Below, one piece after another: positions 39,001 to 48,764 of a DNA stretch of 64,000 bases. Within the stretch, counting starts at the first letter, position 1. Each line of letters opens with the position of its first letter. This DNA comes from an uncultured Alteromonadales bacterium. Lineage in GTDB: Bacteria > Pseudomonadota > Gammaproteobacteria > Pseudomonadales > Cellvibrionaceae. The translations under genes were made by a program, and so were the position numbers. The stretch spans positions 1 through 64,000 of the forward strand of contig CALMJT010000216.1 of assembly GCA_937864365.1 (NCBI GenBank), given 5' to 3'. Under the pieces are notes generated by a model. That model was not told where the DNA came from. It did no database searches and saw only the letters and a list, made by a program, of their open reading frames with translations.

Positions 39001-42000
39001 GCAACGATAATCAGGTGAAAATACGCGGTAATCGTGTAGAACTGAATGAAATCGAACAGAAGCTAGAAGCTTTTGAAGGAATATCAAACGCCGTAGCATT
39101 ATTCATCGGTAACGTTGATGATCAACCAGTCAATCGCTTGGTTGCGTTTATCACCGGGGAAATCTCTCAAAAACAAAATACTGAAAAATACATCGAACAG
39201 ATTACTCAATCGTTAGAGCAACAACTACCAAATTATGCGGTGCCTGAGACATTACGAATTTTAGAGCAATTTCCGCTCTTAGCTAGCGGCAAAATTGATC
39301 GTAAAAAACTTATCAACGATTATCTTGAATCTTCTCAAAAATTAAACAATGTTCAGCAAAACATTCTCGATAACAACGGCAAACAAAACGCTATTGTGAC
39401 TGCCGTTGTGGTTACTGAAGACCAACAGCAACTTTTATCGATTTGGCGTAAAGTTCTGCAACGGGACGATCTAACCATTCACGATGATTTTTTCCGCGTG
39501 GGCGGCGATTCTATTTTAAGCCTACAGGTTATTGCTCTGGCGAGAAAATCGGGAATAAAGCTAACGCCGAAAGAATTTTTTAAGAAAAAATCGATTTCAA
39601 AACTACTGCCCAATAATCCTAGCGATGATGTTAATAGCAAAGATTTAACAGTAAGTGAAGGTGTTGTTAAGAAGAACGGTTTTGAAAAAATTGATTCTGA
39701 AAAAACAGCTACTGACATAAGTATTGTCGAAAAAGATTTAAATTCATTTCCGTTATCACTCTCACAAGAGAGAATCGCCTGGTTAGAAGATTTTAACGGC
39801 GGTGACAACAGCTATCACCTTAATGTGGCTTTATGCTTTGCACAAAAAATTAATCAGCAAGCAATTGAGCGCACACTTAAACACCTTATCTTTGAGCACG
39901 AATCCTTTCGCATGGGATTTAAACAATCGGCCGGACAATATCGCGCCTTCGTTATTGACGGTTTTACCGCAGTCAATCATTTTTCGATCGAAATATTACC
40001 CTCAATAGACACGGCAAAAATCTGGACTGAACACGGCTTTTGTCTTGACCAACCACCTTTATTAAGAGCGGCGATTATTGAACAACAAGACGAGTCAATT
40101 TTGTTGCTCAAGCTTCATCACATTATTACCGACGGTTGGTCTATGCGTTTGTTTACCGAACAAGCCATTGCGCATTACACACATTACTGTGAAGATAAGA
40201 ATACACAAAACAATGAATGGATTAGCGAATTACCAGCGGACAATGTAAAAGCAGCTCGTGTTCAGTATTCCGACTACGCAATCTGGCAAAGGCAGCAATC
40301 GTTTAGTGACGACATCCATTTTTGGCAATCTTTTTTAGCAACAACGCCTTCTTATTTAAATTTACCCAATGACACATCGGTAACCGGCACACCCAATCTT
40401 AGTGATGCAAGACATCATAGTGGTTTATTTACCGCGCAACTTTCTAACGATTTGTGTCGCCAGCTCGATGAGTATTTATTGACTCAAACTCAAGGCTTAA
40501 CGGCGTCTAATTTATTGTTATCGAGTTTTGCGCTTGCCCTGTATCGTGTTTGTCAGCAGTCTCAATTTCGAATTGGTCTACCTGTAAGTGGTCGGGTTCA
40601 TCCTGATTTAAACGATATTATTGGATTGTTTATCAACACACTGGTAATTCCTTTTGATTTAAAACCCGAACAATCGGCAAGCGAATTTATTACCACTAGT
40701 CAAGAAAATGTTCAGGCAGCATTAAATCATCAAAACGTACCTTTTGAGTGTTTGGTAAAAGAATTAGAACAACACAGAGACACCACTAAAACACCGTTAT
40801 TTAACGTGTTGTTTAACTTTCAGCACAGTAATTTTAATAAAACTGAGTCCATAGATAATGAATCGGTAACCATTGATCGCAATCATTTCGGGCAGTCTAT
40901 TGCTAAATTTGAATTAACATTAGATGTGACTGAAACTCGTGCGCCACAACAAAGAACTTATCAGCTTGAATGGGAATATAAAGCAGAGTGTTTTAGCAAA
41001 GCGACTATCAAAAATCTACAGGATTATTTTAGTCTATCGTTACAGTGGTTGTTGAATGAATCAAAAGAGTCTTTACATGCAACAGCCAAAAAATTAGCAG
41101 AATTTGATGACATCACCGAAAACAATCAACAACTTCTAAACGTTACCAATACAACGCAAGGTGAAGTATCTATAAATGCTGTTCGAGACATTATCACTCA
41201 AGGTATTAAGCAAAAACATAAAACGGCAATTATTGATCAGTTTGGTAGTCTTAGTTACCAAAATTTATTACTAGGTGCTTGGTCATTATCGGCCGAAATA
41301 AATTCCCGGCTCGAACAATCCGATATTCAGCCAGAAAACAACGCGGTTATTATTTGTTTAGAACGTGACCGCAGTCTACCCATTAGCTTGTTGGCTTGTT
41401 GGTTGGCAGGAAAAGCCTATGTTCCAATAGACCCAAATCACCCTAAAGATAGAAATCAATTAATTATTGAATCTTGTCGCGCCTCTGTTTGTATCGTAAG
41501 CAATACAACCAACATTGATGGCTTCAGCGGGATAACAGTTAATGTCGATAAGGTTCTTAAAAACACCGTTACTACACCTGAAGAACTCGACTACCTAACG
41601 CAGCAAGCGCTTCCCGGTCAAAATCCGCTCGCCTACAGTTTGTATACATCGGGATCAACGGGTAAACCCAAAGGCGTACTGATTGAGTTTGATCCGCTTA
41701 ATAATTTCTTGCAGGCAATGCAGAATATTTTCCAGCTAAATGATACCGATGTGTGTTTGGCATCTACCACCATTACTTTCGATATTGCCGGTTTAGAACT
41801 GTGGTTACCCTTGGTACATGGTGCAACGGTAGTGCTTGCCAGCGAAGCGCAGCGTGTCTCCGAATTAAGTGACTTAATCGCTAAATACGGCGTTAATTTA
41901 GTACAGGCTACACCATCCGGTTGGAAGTTATTACTTGAGCAAGTAACCGCGGCAAAAACTCCAACATTGTTATCTCAGGTTACCGCAATTTGCGGTGGCG

Positions 42001-45000
42001 AAGCCTTAAGTGAATCGCTTGCTCGGCGTATTCAAAACCACACTAAAACAGTGTTTAACGTTTATGGGCCAACGGAAACCACAATCTGGTCTACCTGTTA
42101 TCAAGTGTCCAATCATTTTTCGCATTACAGTGGCAATGTTGCCATAGGCAAACCCATTTTAAATACTCAGTGCTTGGTTTTAGATTCAAACCATAATCAG
42201 GTGCCGGTAGGTGCGGTGGGTGAACTCTTTATTGGTGGTCACGGGTTAGCAAAAGGATATGCGGGACAAGAACAGCTAACACGCGAGAAATTCGTTCACT
42301 TAGAAAAATACAAACACCTAGCCACTCGGTTTTATCAAACCGGCGATCGTGTTCGATACAACAACAACGGTGATTTACAGTTTGTTAGTCGCACCGATTC
42401 GCAAATTAAATTACGTGGTTATCGCATAGAGCTGGGCGAAATTGAAAACGCGCTAGAGTCTATTTCAGGTATACAACAAGCAGCTGTGATACTGAAAGAC
42501 ACCGATGAACATGCCTATTTAGCGGCTTTTATACAACTAGTAGAAGATACACAACGCACAGATTTCGCGAAAAAAGATCTAATCGTTGCACAACTGAAAG
42601 CGCTAATTCCAACTTATATGGTACCTCAATGTTTTACCGTGCTGGAGAATCTACCTTTAAATACCAACGGTAAAATTGATCGGTTAGCCCTTGCTGGAAT
42701 AGACATTAATGACACCACTAAAGAAACGCAGCAAAATATCAACGCCGACTGCTCACAAACTCAAGGAATAGTTTTAAACACTTGGCAGGAATTACTGTTT
42801 CCAAATTATACCGATGTTGAATTAAGAAACACCGATAACTTTTTTGAGTTGGGCGGTCATTCATTATTGGCATCACAAGCACTTGCCAGAATTAACACCC
42901 ATTTTAATTTTGAAAACCCAATTAATTTAAGGCAATTTTTTGATAATGCCACCATAGGCCAATTATCAAATTTGTGTGATGCCAAATTAACTACAGCGGA
43001 ATCGACACACACATCTATCTCTGGCTTGGTGAAAATAGAAGCGTCTTTCGCTAAACGTGCGCCGGTATCAACGCAGCAATATCGCTTATGGTTGGCCGAG
43101 CAGTTTACGCCCGCTGCATACAATATGAGCCTAGCGGTTAAGCTGAAAGGTGCCGTTAACCTTGAAGCCGTTAATCTTGCCATTAAATCTATTTTTGATC
43201 GTCATGAAAGTTTAAGAACGCGCTTTGAACTTATCGGCGAGCATTTAGAGCAAGTAATTGATGACACAACGGCACTACCGTTTACCACACAAAAAATAAC
43301 TGGTTGTACAGATACAGACGTTGAAAATTTACGTAATGAACTGCTAAAACAAAGATTTGATTTGCAAACACAACTGCCATTCAATGTGTATTTAATTGAA
43401 TCCTCACCAAGTCAATATTATTTAATTTTTATTATTCACCATATTATTACCGATGAGTGGTCGATGAATAACCTGGTGGCAGAATTTACCAAAATCTACA
43501 GCAGCTACACGAAAGACTCTAATCAGGAACAGTTTGTACTGCCGAATTTAACGATACAATATAAAGACTATAGCATTTGGCAACACAAACAGTTCACAAA
43601 AAGCTACGGCGAACAATTAGATGAATTTTGGCAACAGCAACTCAAAAATTATAAAAACTTCCAATGGCCACAAAATTCATCAGGTCAGGTGAGAAAAAAT
43701 GGGTTGGCAAAACGCCTTAACGTGCTGCTATCCCAAGAGCAAACGGCGGTCATTAAATCTTTTGCTAGAGCTCAAAATACCAGTGAGTTTATAGTGCTGT
43801 CTGCAATATTTAGAGTATGGTTAGCAAGGCTCGTTAGCGCAAATGATGTAGTCATAGGAACAGATTTCGCCAACAGACCTTCGCCAGATCTAGAACCTTT
43901 GGTCGGTTTTTTCATTAACTTATTACCTTTGCGATTATCGGTTGATGAACACTCCACATTCGCAGAAATAGTATCGCATGAAAAAGAACATTTCCTTGAA
44001 GTAAACGAATTTCAGCAGCAACCCTATGAAAAAGTCATTGAGCACTACCGAGCGAATAACAGCAGCGACAGAAGTGCGTTAATAAAATTCTTATTGGTAA
44101 TGCAAAACACGCCAGCGGCAGATATTCATTTGCCAGATTTATCAGTATCGGTTTTGCCAAACAGCAATCAAACAGCTCGTTTTGATTTATCGGTATTTAT
44201 TAATCTCGATAAACAATGCGAACTTCAATGGGTTTATGACTGCTCAATATTCGACGACATTACCATTAACCATTACGCCACACAGTTGAGTGAGATTTTG
44301 AATACCTTAACCCATAATCCCAATCAAAAAATTGCGTCACTGAGTGATCTGAAGCCTACAAAAATTGAGCGTGTCGACTCTAAGAAAAATAAATTAAGTA
44401 AATTAAAATATCTAAAATCAAAAAAAGACAACTCGGCACTAGATAACAATCTTATTATAGAACAGTGCGATACTCATGAAAAAAGCCTTGTCGACGACAA
44501 AAACCGGGTAACGTTTGGGCGCTGGGTACGTTCATCCAGCGGTAGTGATGCATTACCTTACGTCTTTCTTTGTAATAATTCAGACATTAATTCAACTGTT
44601 TGGGTAAAGGAATATATTGATACTATCCATGAAAAATTGCTGAGTCATGGTGCGGTATTATTTAGAAATTTTGGTTTACAAACGCCAGTAGATTTCGAGC
44701 AATTTGTAGAGTCTATGCATCCTCAATTATTTGGTAAATATGGTGATTTACCTAAGAAAGAGGGCGGCAAAAATATTTATCGTTCGACGCCATACCCTGA
44801 TGATCGAATGATTTTATTCCATAACGAAAGCTCACACATGAGCCGCTGGCCGCGTAAACAATGGTTTTTCTCAGAAATTGTCGCCACCGAAGGTGGTGCC
44901 ACACCCATAGTTGATTGCCGTCTTGTGTATCAACAATTACCTGAGAATATCAAATATAAACTGCTCAATAACGGCTTACTGTATGCACGCACCTTTTTAC

Positions 45001-45506
45001 CCGGCGTAGACGTAAGCTGGCAGGACTTCTTTAAAACCGATTCAAAACAACAGGTAGAAACCATTTGTGAGACATCAAAAATTCAGTGGCAATGGTTGCA
45101 GAACAATAAAGGCTTACAAATAAGTCAACGTTCCCCCGGAATTATTAAACATCCAATAACTCAAGAATTTAGTTTTTTCAATCAAGTTCAATTACACCAT
45201 CCCGCGTGTTTAGAGCCTGAGGTACGACAAGATCTTGTGGCTTTAGTCGACCAAGACCAACTACCGAGAAATGTCTATTACGGTGATGGTTCGGTTATTT
45301 CTGACGAAGAAATGGCGGTAATTGGCGAATTATACGAAGTCAACGCAATTCGACCGTCGTGGCAGGCTGGAGACGTTCTAATGGTTGACAATATGCTAAT
45401 TGCCCATGCCAGAGACCCTTTTAAAGGACCTCGCAAAATCGCGGTAGCTATGGCCGATATGTATGAACAATCCGACGTTTGGTCACCGCCGACAGTTGGT
45501 CTTTAA
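36054..45506 (+). CDS. NRPS 3: C-A(Asp)-PCP-C-A(Gly)-PCP-C with fused aspartyl beta-hydroxylase (3150 aa)
   Basis: The N-terminus has the linker common before internal C domains (LLAQRLQSLPNEKQQVF). Module 1: C with HHIAFDAW (near 213), A with code DLTKVGHVGK (Asp), PCP VGGDSIL (near 1149). Module 2: C with HHIITDGW (near 1354), A with code DILQIGVIWK (Gly-like), PCP LGGHSL (near 2266). It then continues with a C domain (HHIITDEW near 2461) that has no A domain of its own. After a Lys-rich linker comes a complete TauD/SyrP-like dioxygenase (about 2818-3150) with ligands H2923, E2925 (FHNESSH) and H3118 (LIAHARD). A C domain plus hydroxylase at the end of one protein, followed by an interface-A-PCP protein, is a split Asp module. 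Fused hydroxylases (I-beta-H-Asp) are known to give L-threo beta-OH-Asp. Confidence 0.93.
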   Translation: MTQKSSLQANVSNNFSIQNTTDWQKKCLLAQRLQSLPNEKQQVFRAKLAEQGINSWQLPIVGNSANTQLNIPLSAAQSSLWFIQTLADEDGSQFLRTSYNLNSNLLIKGDLNLEIFKRALELFFIENEIFYTIYLRDTETGKPIQTLLPNPESVFNEVWHFQRIDYAYEENQQRVNDIINKQKLIPFELSSKAPIAFFLNQFNCSTWMFSITVHHIAFDAWSEGIMIGRLCEIYDQLLQNTANTPEQNTQVLAKNIPENTNTELPTYKDYAIWQEQWLAGSDAQLQLDYWQKHLQNCQLSLPLPRDFAPSNNLSDSDIFEVDVTLSKQFFEKLTHITQQHNATPYHWLLTAFKWLLCKYTNSYDINVGTSVALRDRPELQNLVGMFVNTLVLRDQFTHDSPFLTSLNSVKNTVKNAYDYKEYPFYRLLDALNIDRASTYHSLFQVLFVYVDLPSSELPSIHGASLTPILSKTQEARFELTLRVEELINGDVKLRLEFDPKLYRESTVTQMLVDYEALLLQLNNDIDLNLQNWLPPSVINQYKSSNTRFNNVKAISNNSEIANNGISSAFNAYHHWVHQTPSAPALIWQDEAEQTIFTYAEFDQQANLLAGVLQQQGINQNDCIAFVSDRAYWQIIAVIAAWKLGASYVALDAQWPNRRINELLAIIKPKCVLHNCNTDCHYFNDDNTGYVADISIALENDILAIEKLSKQFNSNASANILTFPPNLSVAYYIFTSGSTGKPKAVAISHRALSTYTSAINNALNLPNSSQLTSVSSLATDLGHTAVFGALLNGHCLRWFATDLINDPMLLAKKLQQNPVDVIKLTPSHVKAFTPVLELMSPSYYWVCGGESLSADTAETLLKINPQCQLINHYGPTETTVGALINFVTLNDIARYRSQGCIDIGKPLKGYRALILNEYNQLTVPGCIGELAIAGDALADGYHDDPTATDHSFIEVDILGEHLRVYKTSDQVRINKLGNIEYIGRNDNQVKIRGNRVELNEIEQKLEAFEGISNAVALFIGNVDDQPVNRLVAFITGEISQKQNTEKYIEQITQSLEQQLPNYAVPETLRILEQFPLLASGKIDRKKLINDYLESSQKLNNVQQNILDNNGKQNAIVTAVVVTEDQQQLLSIWRKVLQRDDLTIHDDFFRVGGDSILSLQVIALARKSGIKLTPKEFFKKKSISKLLPNNPSDDVNSKDLTVSEGVVKKNGFEKIDSEKTATDISIVEKDLNSFPLSLSQERIAWLEDFNGGDNSYHLNVALCFAQKINQQAIERTLKHLIFEHESFRMGFKQSAGQYRAFVIDGFTAVNHFSIEILPSIDTAKIWTEHGFCLDQPPLLRAAIIEQQDESILLLKLHHIITDGWSMRLFTEQAIAHYTHYCEDKNTQNNEWISELPADNVKAARVQYSDYAIWQRQQSFSDDIHFWQSFLATTPSYLNLPNDTSVTGTPNLSDARHHSGLFTAQLSNDLCRQLDEYLLTQTQGLTASNLLLSSFALALYRVCQQSQFRIGLPVSGRVHPDLNDIIGLFINTLVIPFDLKPEQSASEFITTSQENVQAALNHQNVPFECLVKELEQHRDTTKTPLFNVLFNFQHSNFNKTESIDNESVTIDRNHFGQSIAKFELTLDVTETRAPQQRTYQLEWEYKAECFSKATIKNLQDYFSLSLQWLLNESKESLHATAKKLAEFDDITENNQQLLNVTNTTQGEVSINAVRDIITQGIKQKHKTAIIDQFGSLSYQNLLLGAWSLSAEINSRLEQSDIQPENNAVIICLERDRSLPISLLACWLAGKAYVPIDPNHPKDRNQLIIESCRASVCIVSNTTNIDGFSGITVNVDKVLKNTVTTPEELDYLTQQALPGQNPLAYSLYTSGSTGKPKGVLIEFDPLNNFLQAMQNIFQLNDTDVCLASTTITFDIAGLELWLPLVHGATVVLASEAQRVSELSDLIAKYGVNLVQATPSGWKLLLEQVTAAKTPTLLSQVTAICGGEALSESLARRIQNHTKTVFNVYGPTETTIWSTCYQVSNHFSHYSGNVAIGKPILNTQCLVLDSNHNQVPVGAVGELFIGGHGLAKGYAGQEQLTREKFVHLEKYKHLATRFYQTGDRVRYNNNGDLQFVSRTDSQIKLRGYRIELGEIENALESISGIQQAAVILKDTDEHAYLAAFIQLVEDTQRTDFAKKDLIVAQLKALIPTYMVPQCFTVLENLPLNTNGKIDRLALAGIDINDTTKETQQNINADCSQTQGIVLNTWQELLFPNYTDVELRNTDNFFELGGHSLLASQALARINTHFNFENPINLRQFFDNATIGQLSNLCDAKLTTAESTHTSISGLVKIEASFAKRAPVSTQQYRLWLAEQFTPAAYNMSLAVKLKGAVNLEAVNLAIKSIFDRHESLRTRFELIGEHLEQVIDDTTALPFTTQKITGCTDTDVENLRNELLKQRFDLQTQLPFNVYLIESSPSQYYLIFIIHHIITDEWSMNNLVAEFTKIYSSYTKDSNQEQFVLPNLTIQYKDYSIWQHKQFTKSYGEQLDEFWQQQLKNYKNFQWPQNSSGQVRKNGLAKRLNVLLSQEQTAVIKSFARAQNTSEFIVLSAIFRVWLARLVSANDVVIGTDFANRPSPDLEPLVGFFINLLPLRLSVDEHSTFAEIVSHEKEHFLEVNEFQQQPYEKVIEHYRANNSSDRSALIKFLLVMQNTPAADIHLPDLSVSVLPNSNQTARFDLSVFINLDKQCELQWVYDCSIFDDITINHYATQLSEILNTLTHNPNQKIASLSDLKPTKIERVDSKKNKLSKLKYLKSKKDNSALDNNLIIEQCDTHEKSLVDDKNRVTFGRWVRSSSGSDALPYVFLCNNSDINSTVWVKEYIDTIHEKLLSHGAVLFRNFGLQTPVDFEQFVESMHPQLFGKYGDLPKKEGGKNIYRSTPYPDDRMILFHNESSHMSRWPRKQWFFSEIVATEGGATPIVDCRLVYQQLPENIKYKLLNNGLLYARTFLPGVDVSWQDFFKTDSKQQVETICETSKIQWQWLQNNKGLQISQRSPGIIKHPITQEFSFFNQVQLHHPACLEPEVRQDLVALVDQDQLPRNVYYGDGSVISDEEMAVIGELYEVNAIRPSWQAGDVLMVDNMLIAHARDPFKGPRKIAVAMADMYEQSDVWSPPTVGL

Positions 45507-45521
45507 CTAGGAATTTTTGCT

Positions 45522-48500
45522 ATGATTTTTTCTTTGAATACCATTCAAAAGCAACTGACTTTGAGCAGTGACAGCCGAATTGTTACTGTTGTAATTAATG
45601 GCCTTGCAGACGTTGATCTTTTAAAACAAGCACTCGAAAAGATCATTAAATTTAATGACATTCTGCGAGCACAGTTAGTTGACGATGTTGATTTAACAAT
45701 ACCGGTGGTTGAATACTTAGCAGAATCCAACGTAGTGCTCAAAGATTATTGTGAAGGCGATGAGTTATTGCCTAAACATTGGTATCTGCAAAAGCGCTCT
45801 GAAGACCAACATTCTTTAATGTTTAAAGTGTTAAATGTTTTATTCGACGAAACCAGTGAATCTCTTTTTTGCCATCAATTACAGGTAATTTACAACAGCT
45901 TAGTTAGTGACGATTTAAGCAAAAATCATGATGAAAACAATTTTTTTGAAGATTTATTGGGTGAATCTACCATTCAGTATTCGGAGTTCACACAGTGGCT
46001 TAATGATTTAGAAAACGATGAAGATAATTTTGAAGCGAAACAATATTGGGCAAAATATGCAGACGCTGCGCCGATAAGTTTATCTCATCTCGAAACATTT
46101 GATGAAACGTTAAACAGTATAAAAACTTATCACCAACACTCTACAACAGTGGCACTGCCCGATGGAATAAATCTTACCAATGATGAACTCGCCGTTGTTT
46201 GTAAGCTTTTATGGTCAAAACTGCTTTGTGACCACAGCGGCAGCGATAGCATTACTATGGTTGAATATTACGATGCTCGCCATGAATATGACGAGATGTC
46301 TACTTCTATGGGTTGCTTTGCTAGATTAGCGCCTTTTCATTTTGTATTAACTGCCGAACAATCTTTTCAAGATTATATCGATAACGCATTGCACGAGTAT
46401 GAATTAAGTTCCGAATATATTGAAGCACTGCCAAACAGCTGCTTACAATTTGCCAATGTTGCCTACGAATTTAAAAATTCTTGTAATATTATTGCTGATA
46501 GTAATTCAAGTGAAAATGCTCAATCTAAAAAAAATACATCAAGAATTAGTTTTAAACCTACGCCGTCAACTTTGGAACCACCCGAGCAGATTGCGCTTAA
46601 ATTAACCGTGTCAGCGTCGGTTTCTGGCGAGTTGTCAATTACTGTTACCATCAATAACAGAATTAACGAATTAGCTGCGACGCTGTTGGCGGATCAATTT
46701 AAATCAATCTTGCAGCAATACTTATTTACCTCTAAAGATAAACAATTTAGCTTAAATAATGTCAATTACATGTCTGCTCTTGACCAGTCATTGAATGATA
46801 TTTGGATTAACCGACAAACTTCGTACAAAGGCGACGTTTTAGAGGCAATATTATCTGCGGCAATAAGTAACAGTAATCACATCGCTATTATCGAAGGTCA
46901 CAAGCAGTGGACTTACGGTGAGGTTGTTCATCAAGCACACACTCTTGCAAACCAGCTAAACAACACGACTTTAAATGCTAATTCGCAACAATCAGCACCG
47001 GTTGCCATTTTATTAGGCCAAAAAGCAGAAACCTTAATTTGCCAACTCGCCAGCTGGATGGCAAATCGCGCTTTTATTGTGGTAGATATCAAACAGCCAG
47101 AAAGTAATATTTTATCTATTTTACAAGAAACGAACGCGAGCATTATTGCTAATTCTTTTGCGGATATAGAATATTTACGATTAAAAGCGCAGGAGCAGGG
47201 CATCGGTGATTTTAATCATCAGATGATCAGCTATGAAAATCTGAATTTTGCGAGTGATTCCAGTTCTGTACGAGATGACTACGATTTTCATCGACCTACA
47301 AACAATATTCCCGCTTATATTTTGTATACATCAGGAACCACGGGTAAACCCAAAGGCGTTATCATCGGTCGTCAGCAGATTTCTAATTACGCCTTCGCCA
47401 TTGCTGAGCAGTTAGGTTTTAAACGAGGTGTTCATTGTGCGGTAGCCTCATCGTTGAGTACCGATCTCGCGTATACCTGTATTTTTTCGGCGTGGTTACA
47501 GGCCGGTTGCGTAAATTTAATACCCGATCAAACACGCACCAATGCAATTGCTTTCTCGAATTATATTGAATCATTTAAGCATCAGGGTAATGCAATAGAA
47601 TTTCTCAAAATCGTACCGGGGCATTTTCAGGCGTTAATAGGCGATACCAACACAATACCTAAATACCTACCCAGCAGCGGTTTAATCTTTGGTGGCGAAA
47701 AAGCTAGTGCGACGCTAATTGATGCTATTCACCAGTGTGATGCTGCGATTTCTATTTACAACCATTATGGCCCAACAGAAACCACTGTTGGCGTAGCCAT
47801 TGGCCGTTACAACAAAGATAACCCGCAATTTTTATTGCAGCGGCCGTTATCGGGCAACACACTTGTACTCGTAAACAACAACCTAGAACCCGTTTCAACG
47901 GGCTCAATCGGTGAGTTGGCTATTTCTGGTCAACAAGTAGCCATGGGTTATTGGAATTTGCCGTCTGAAACTGCTCGACGCTTTAAATCGTTAATGATTA
48001 ATGGCAAAGACGACTTAGTTTATCTAACGGGCGATATTGCGCGCTTTACAATTAACGGTCAGTTAGAAATTCTAGCTCGTAAAGATCAACAGGTGAAGGT
48101 ACGAGGTTTTCGCGTTGAATTGGATGCGATCTGTTCCGTCATTGAAGCACAACAACACGTAAAAAAAGCGTTGGTTAAAGTTGATGACCAATCGAGCCAA
48201 GTTTTAATTGCCTACATACAAACAACTTCGAGCACGGTTGATCTTCTACTGCTTGAACAAAGTCTAAAACAGTCACTGGCATCGGCATTACCGGATTATA
48301 TGTGTCCTAGTCAGTATCGTTTTATTACCGGTATTCCATTATTGGCGTCGGGAAAGATAGATTTAGCCAAGATTGATACCTGTGTCATTCAGACTAATAA
48401 CACGGAATTTGTAGCACCTCAAAGCGCGCTAGAAACACTCGTCTGTGAAATTTGGCAAGACAAATTAACCCGTAAACCAATTGGCATTAATGATGATTTT

Positions 48501-48764
48501 TTTGCTTTAGGTGGCCATTCGTTAATTGCGATTAAAATCGCAGCGGCTTTAAGCCAACAAGTCAACATTGTATTACCGCCAGGCATTGTGTTTGAAAATC
48601 CAACGCCTTCTGATTTATCGCAATTTTTACTGGCTAATAGTGACAACAAAGCCAAACTAGAAGCAATTGCTAAGGCGCGTTTGAAGCTACGAAATATGTC
48701 TGACGAAGAAAAAGCTGTATTACTTGCACAACGTCACTCACAGGAGCCCGCCGGTGCAGTTTGA
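45522..48764 (+). CDS. NRPS 4: interface domain - A(Asp) - PCP (1080 aa)
   Basis: The first 440 or so residues have the condensation-domain fold pattern (SLNTIQKQL start, ALEKIIKFNDILRAQL helix), but the HHxxxDG catalytic motif is gone. The equivalent stretch, about 101-112, reads FKVLNVLFDETS. This matches the interface domains that position PCP-bound Asp for a beta-hydroxylase. The A domain (YTSGTTGKPK near 599; STDLAYT near 645) has code DLTKIGHVGK, aspartate. The PCP serine is in LGGHSLI near 999. The C-terminal tail is basic and helical, a likely docking element. The condensation for this module must come from the last C domain of NRPS 3, and hydroxylation from that protein's fused domain. 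The start ATG has aggaa at 45509-45513. The stop overlaps the next gene by 11 bases. Confidence 0.92.
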   Translation: MIFSLNTIQKQLTLSSDSRIVTVVINGLADVDLLKQALEKIIKFNDILRAQLVDDVDLTIPVVEYLAESNVVLKDYCEGDELLPKHWYLQKRSEDQHSLMFKVLNVLFDETSESLFCHQLQVIYNSLVSDDLSKNHDENNFFEDLLGESTIQYSEFTQWLNDLENDEDNFEAKQYWAKYADAAPISLSHLETFDETLNSIKTYHQHSTTVALPDGINLTNDELAVVCKLLWSKLLCDHSGSDSITMVEYYDARHEYDEMSTSMGCFARLAPFHFVLTAEQSFQDYIDNALHEYELSSEYIEALPNSCLQFANVAYEFKNSCNIIADSNSSENAQSKKNTSRISFKPTPSTLEPPEQIALKLTVSASVSGELSITVTINNRINELAATLLADQFKSILQQYLFTSKDKQFSLNNVNYMSALDQSLNDIWINRQTSYKGDVLEAILSAAISNSNHIAIIEGHKQWTYGEVVHQAHTLANQLNNTTLNANSQQSAPVAILLGQKAETLICQLASWMANRAFIVVDIKQPESNILSILQETNASIIANSFADIEYLRLKAQEQGIGDFNHQMISYENLNFASDSSSVRDDYDFHRPTNNIPAYILYTSGTTGKPKGVIIGRQQISNYAFAIAEQLGFKRGVHCAVASSLSTDLAYTCIFSAWLQAGCVNLIPDQTRTNAIAFSNYIESFKHQGNAIEFLKIVPGHFQALIGDTNTIPKYLPSSGLIFGGEKASATLIDAIHQCDAAISIYNHYGPTETTVGVAIGRYNKDNPQFLLQRPLSGNTLVLVNNNLEPVSTGSIGELAISGQQVAMGYWNLPSETARRFKSLMINGKDDLVYLTGDIARFTINGQLEILARKDQQVKVRGFRVELDAICSVIEAQQHVKKALVKVDDQSSQVLIAYIQTTSSTVDLLLLEQSLKQSLASALPDYMCPSQYRFITGIPLLASGKIDLAKIDTCVIQTNNTEFVAPQSALETLVCEIWQDKLTRKPIGINDDFFALGGHSLIAIKIAAALSQQVNIVLPPGIVFENPTPSDLSQFLLANSDNKAKLEAIAKARLKLRNMSDEEKAVLLAQRHSQEPAGAV

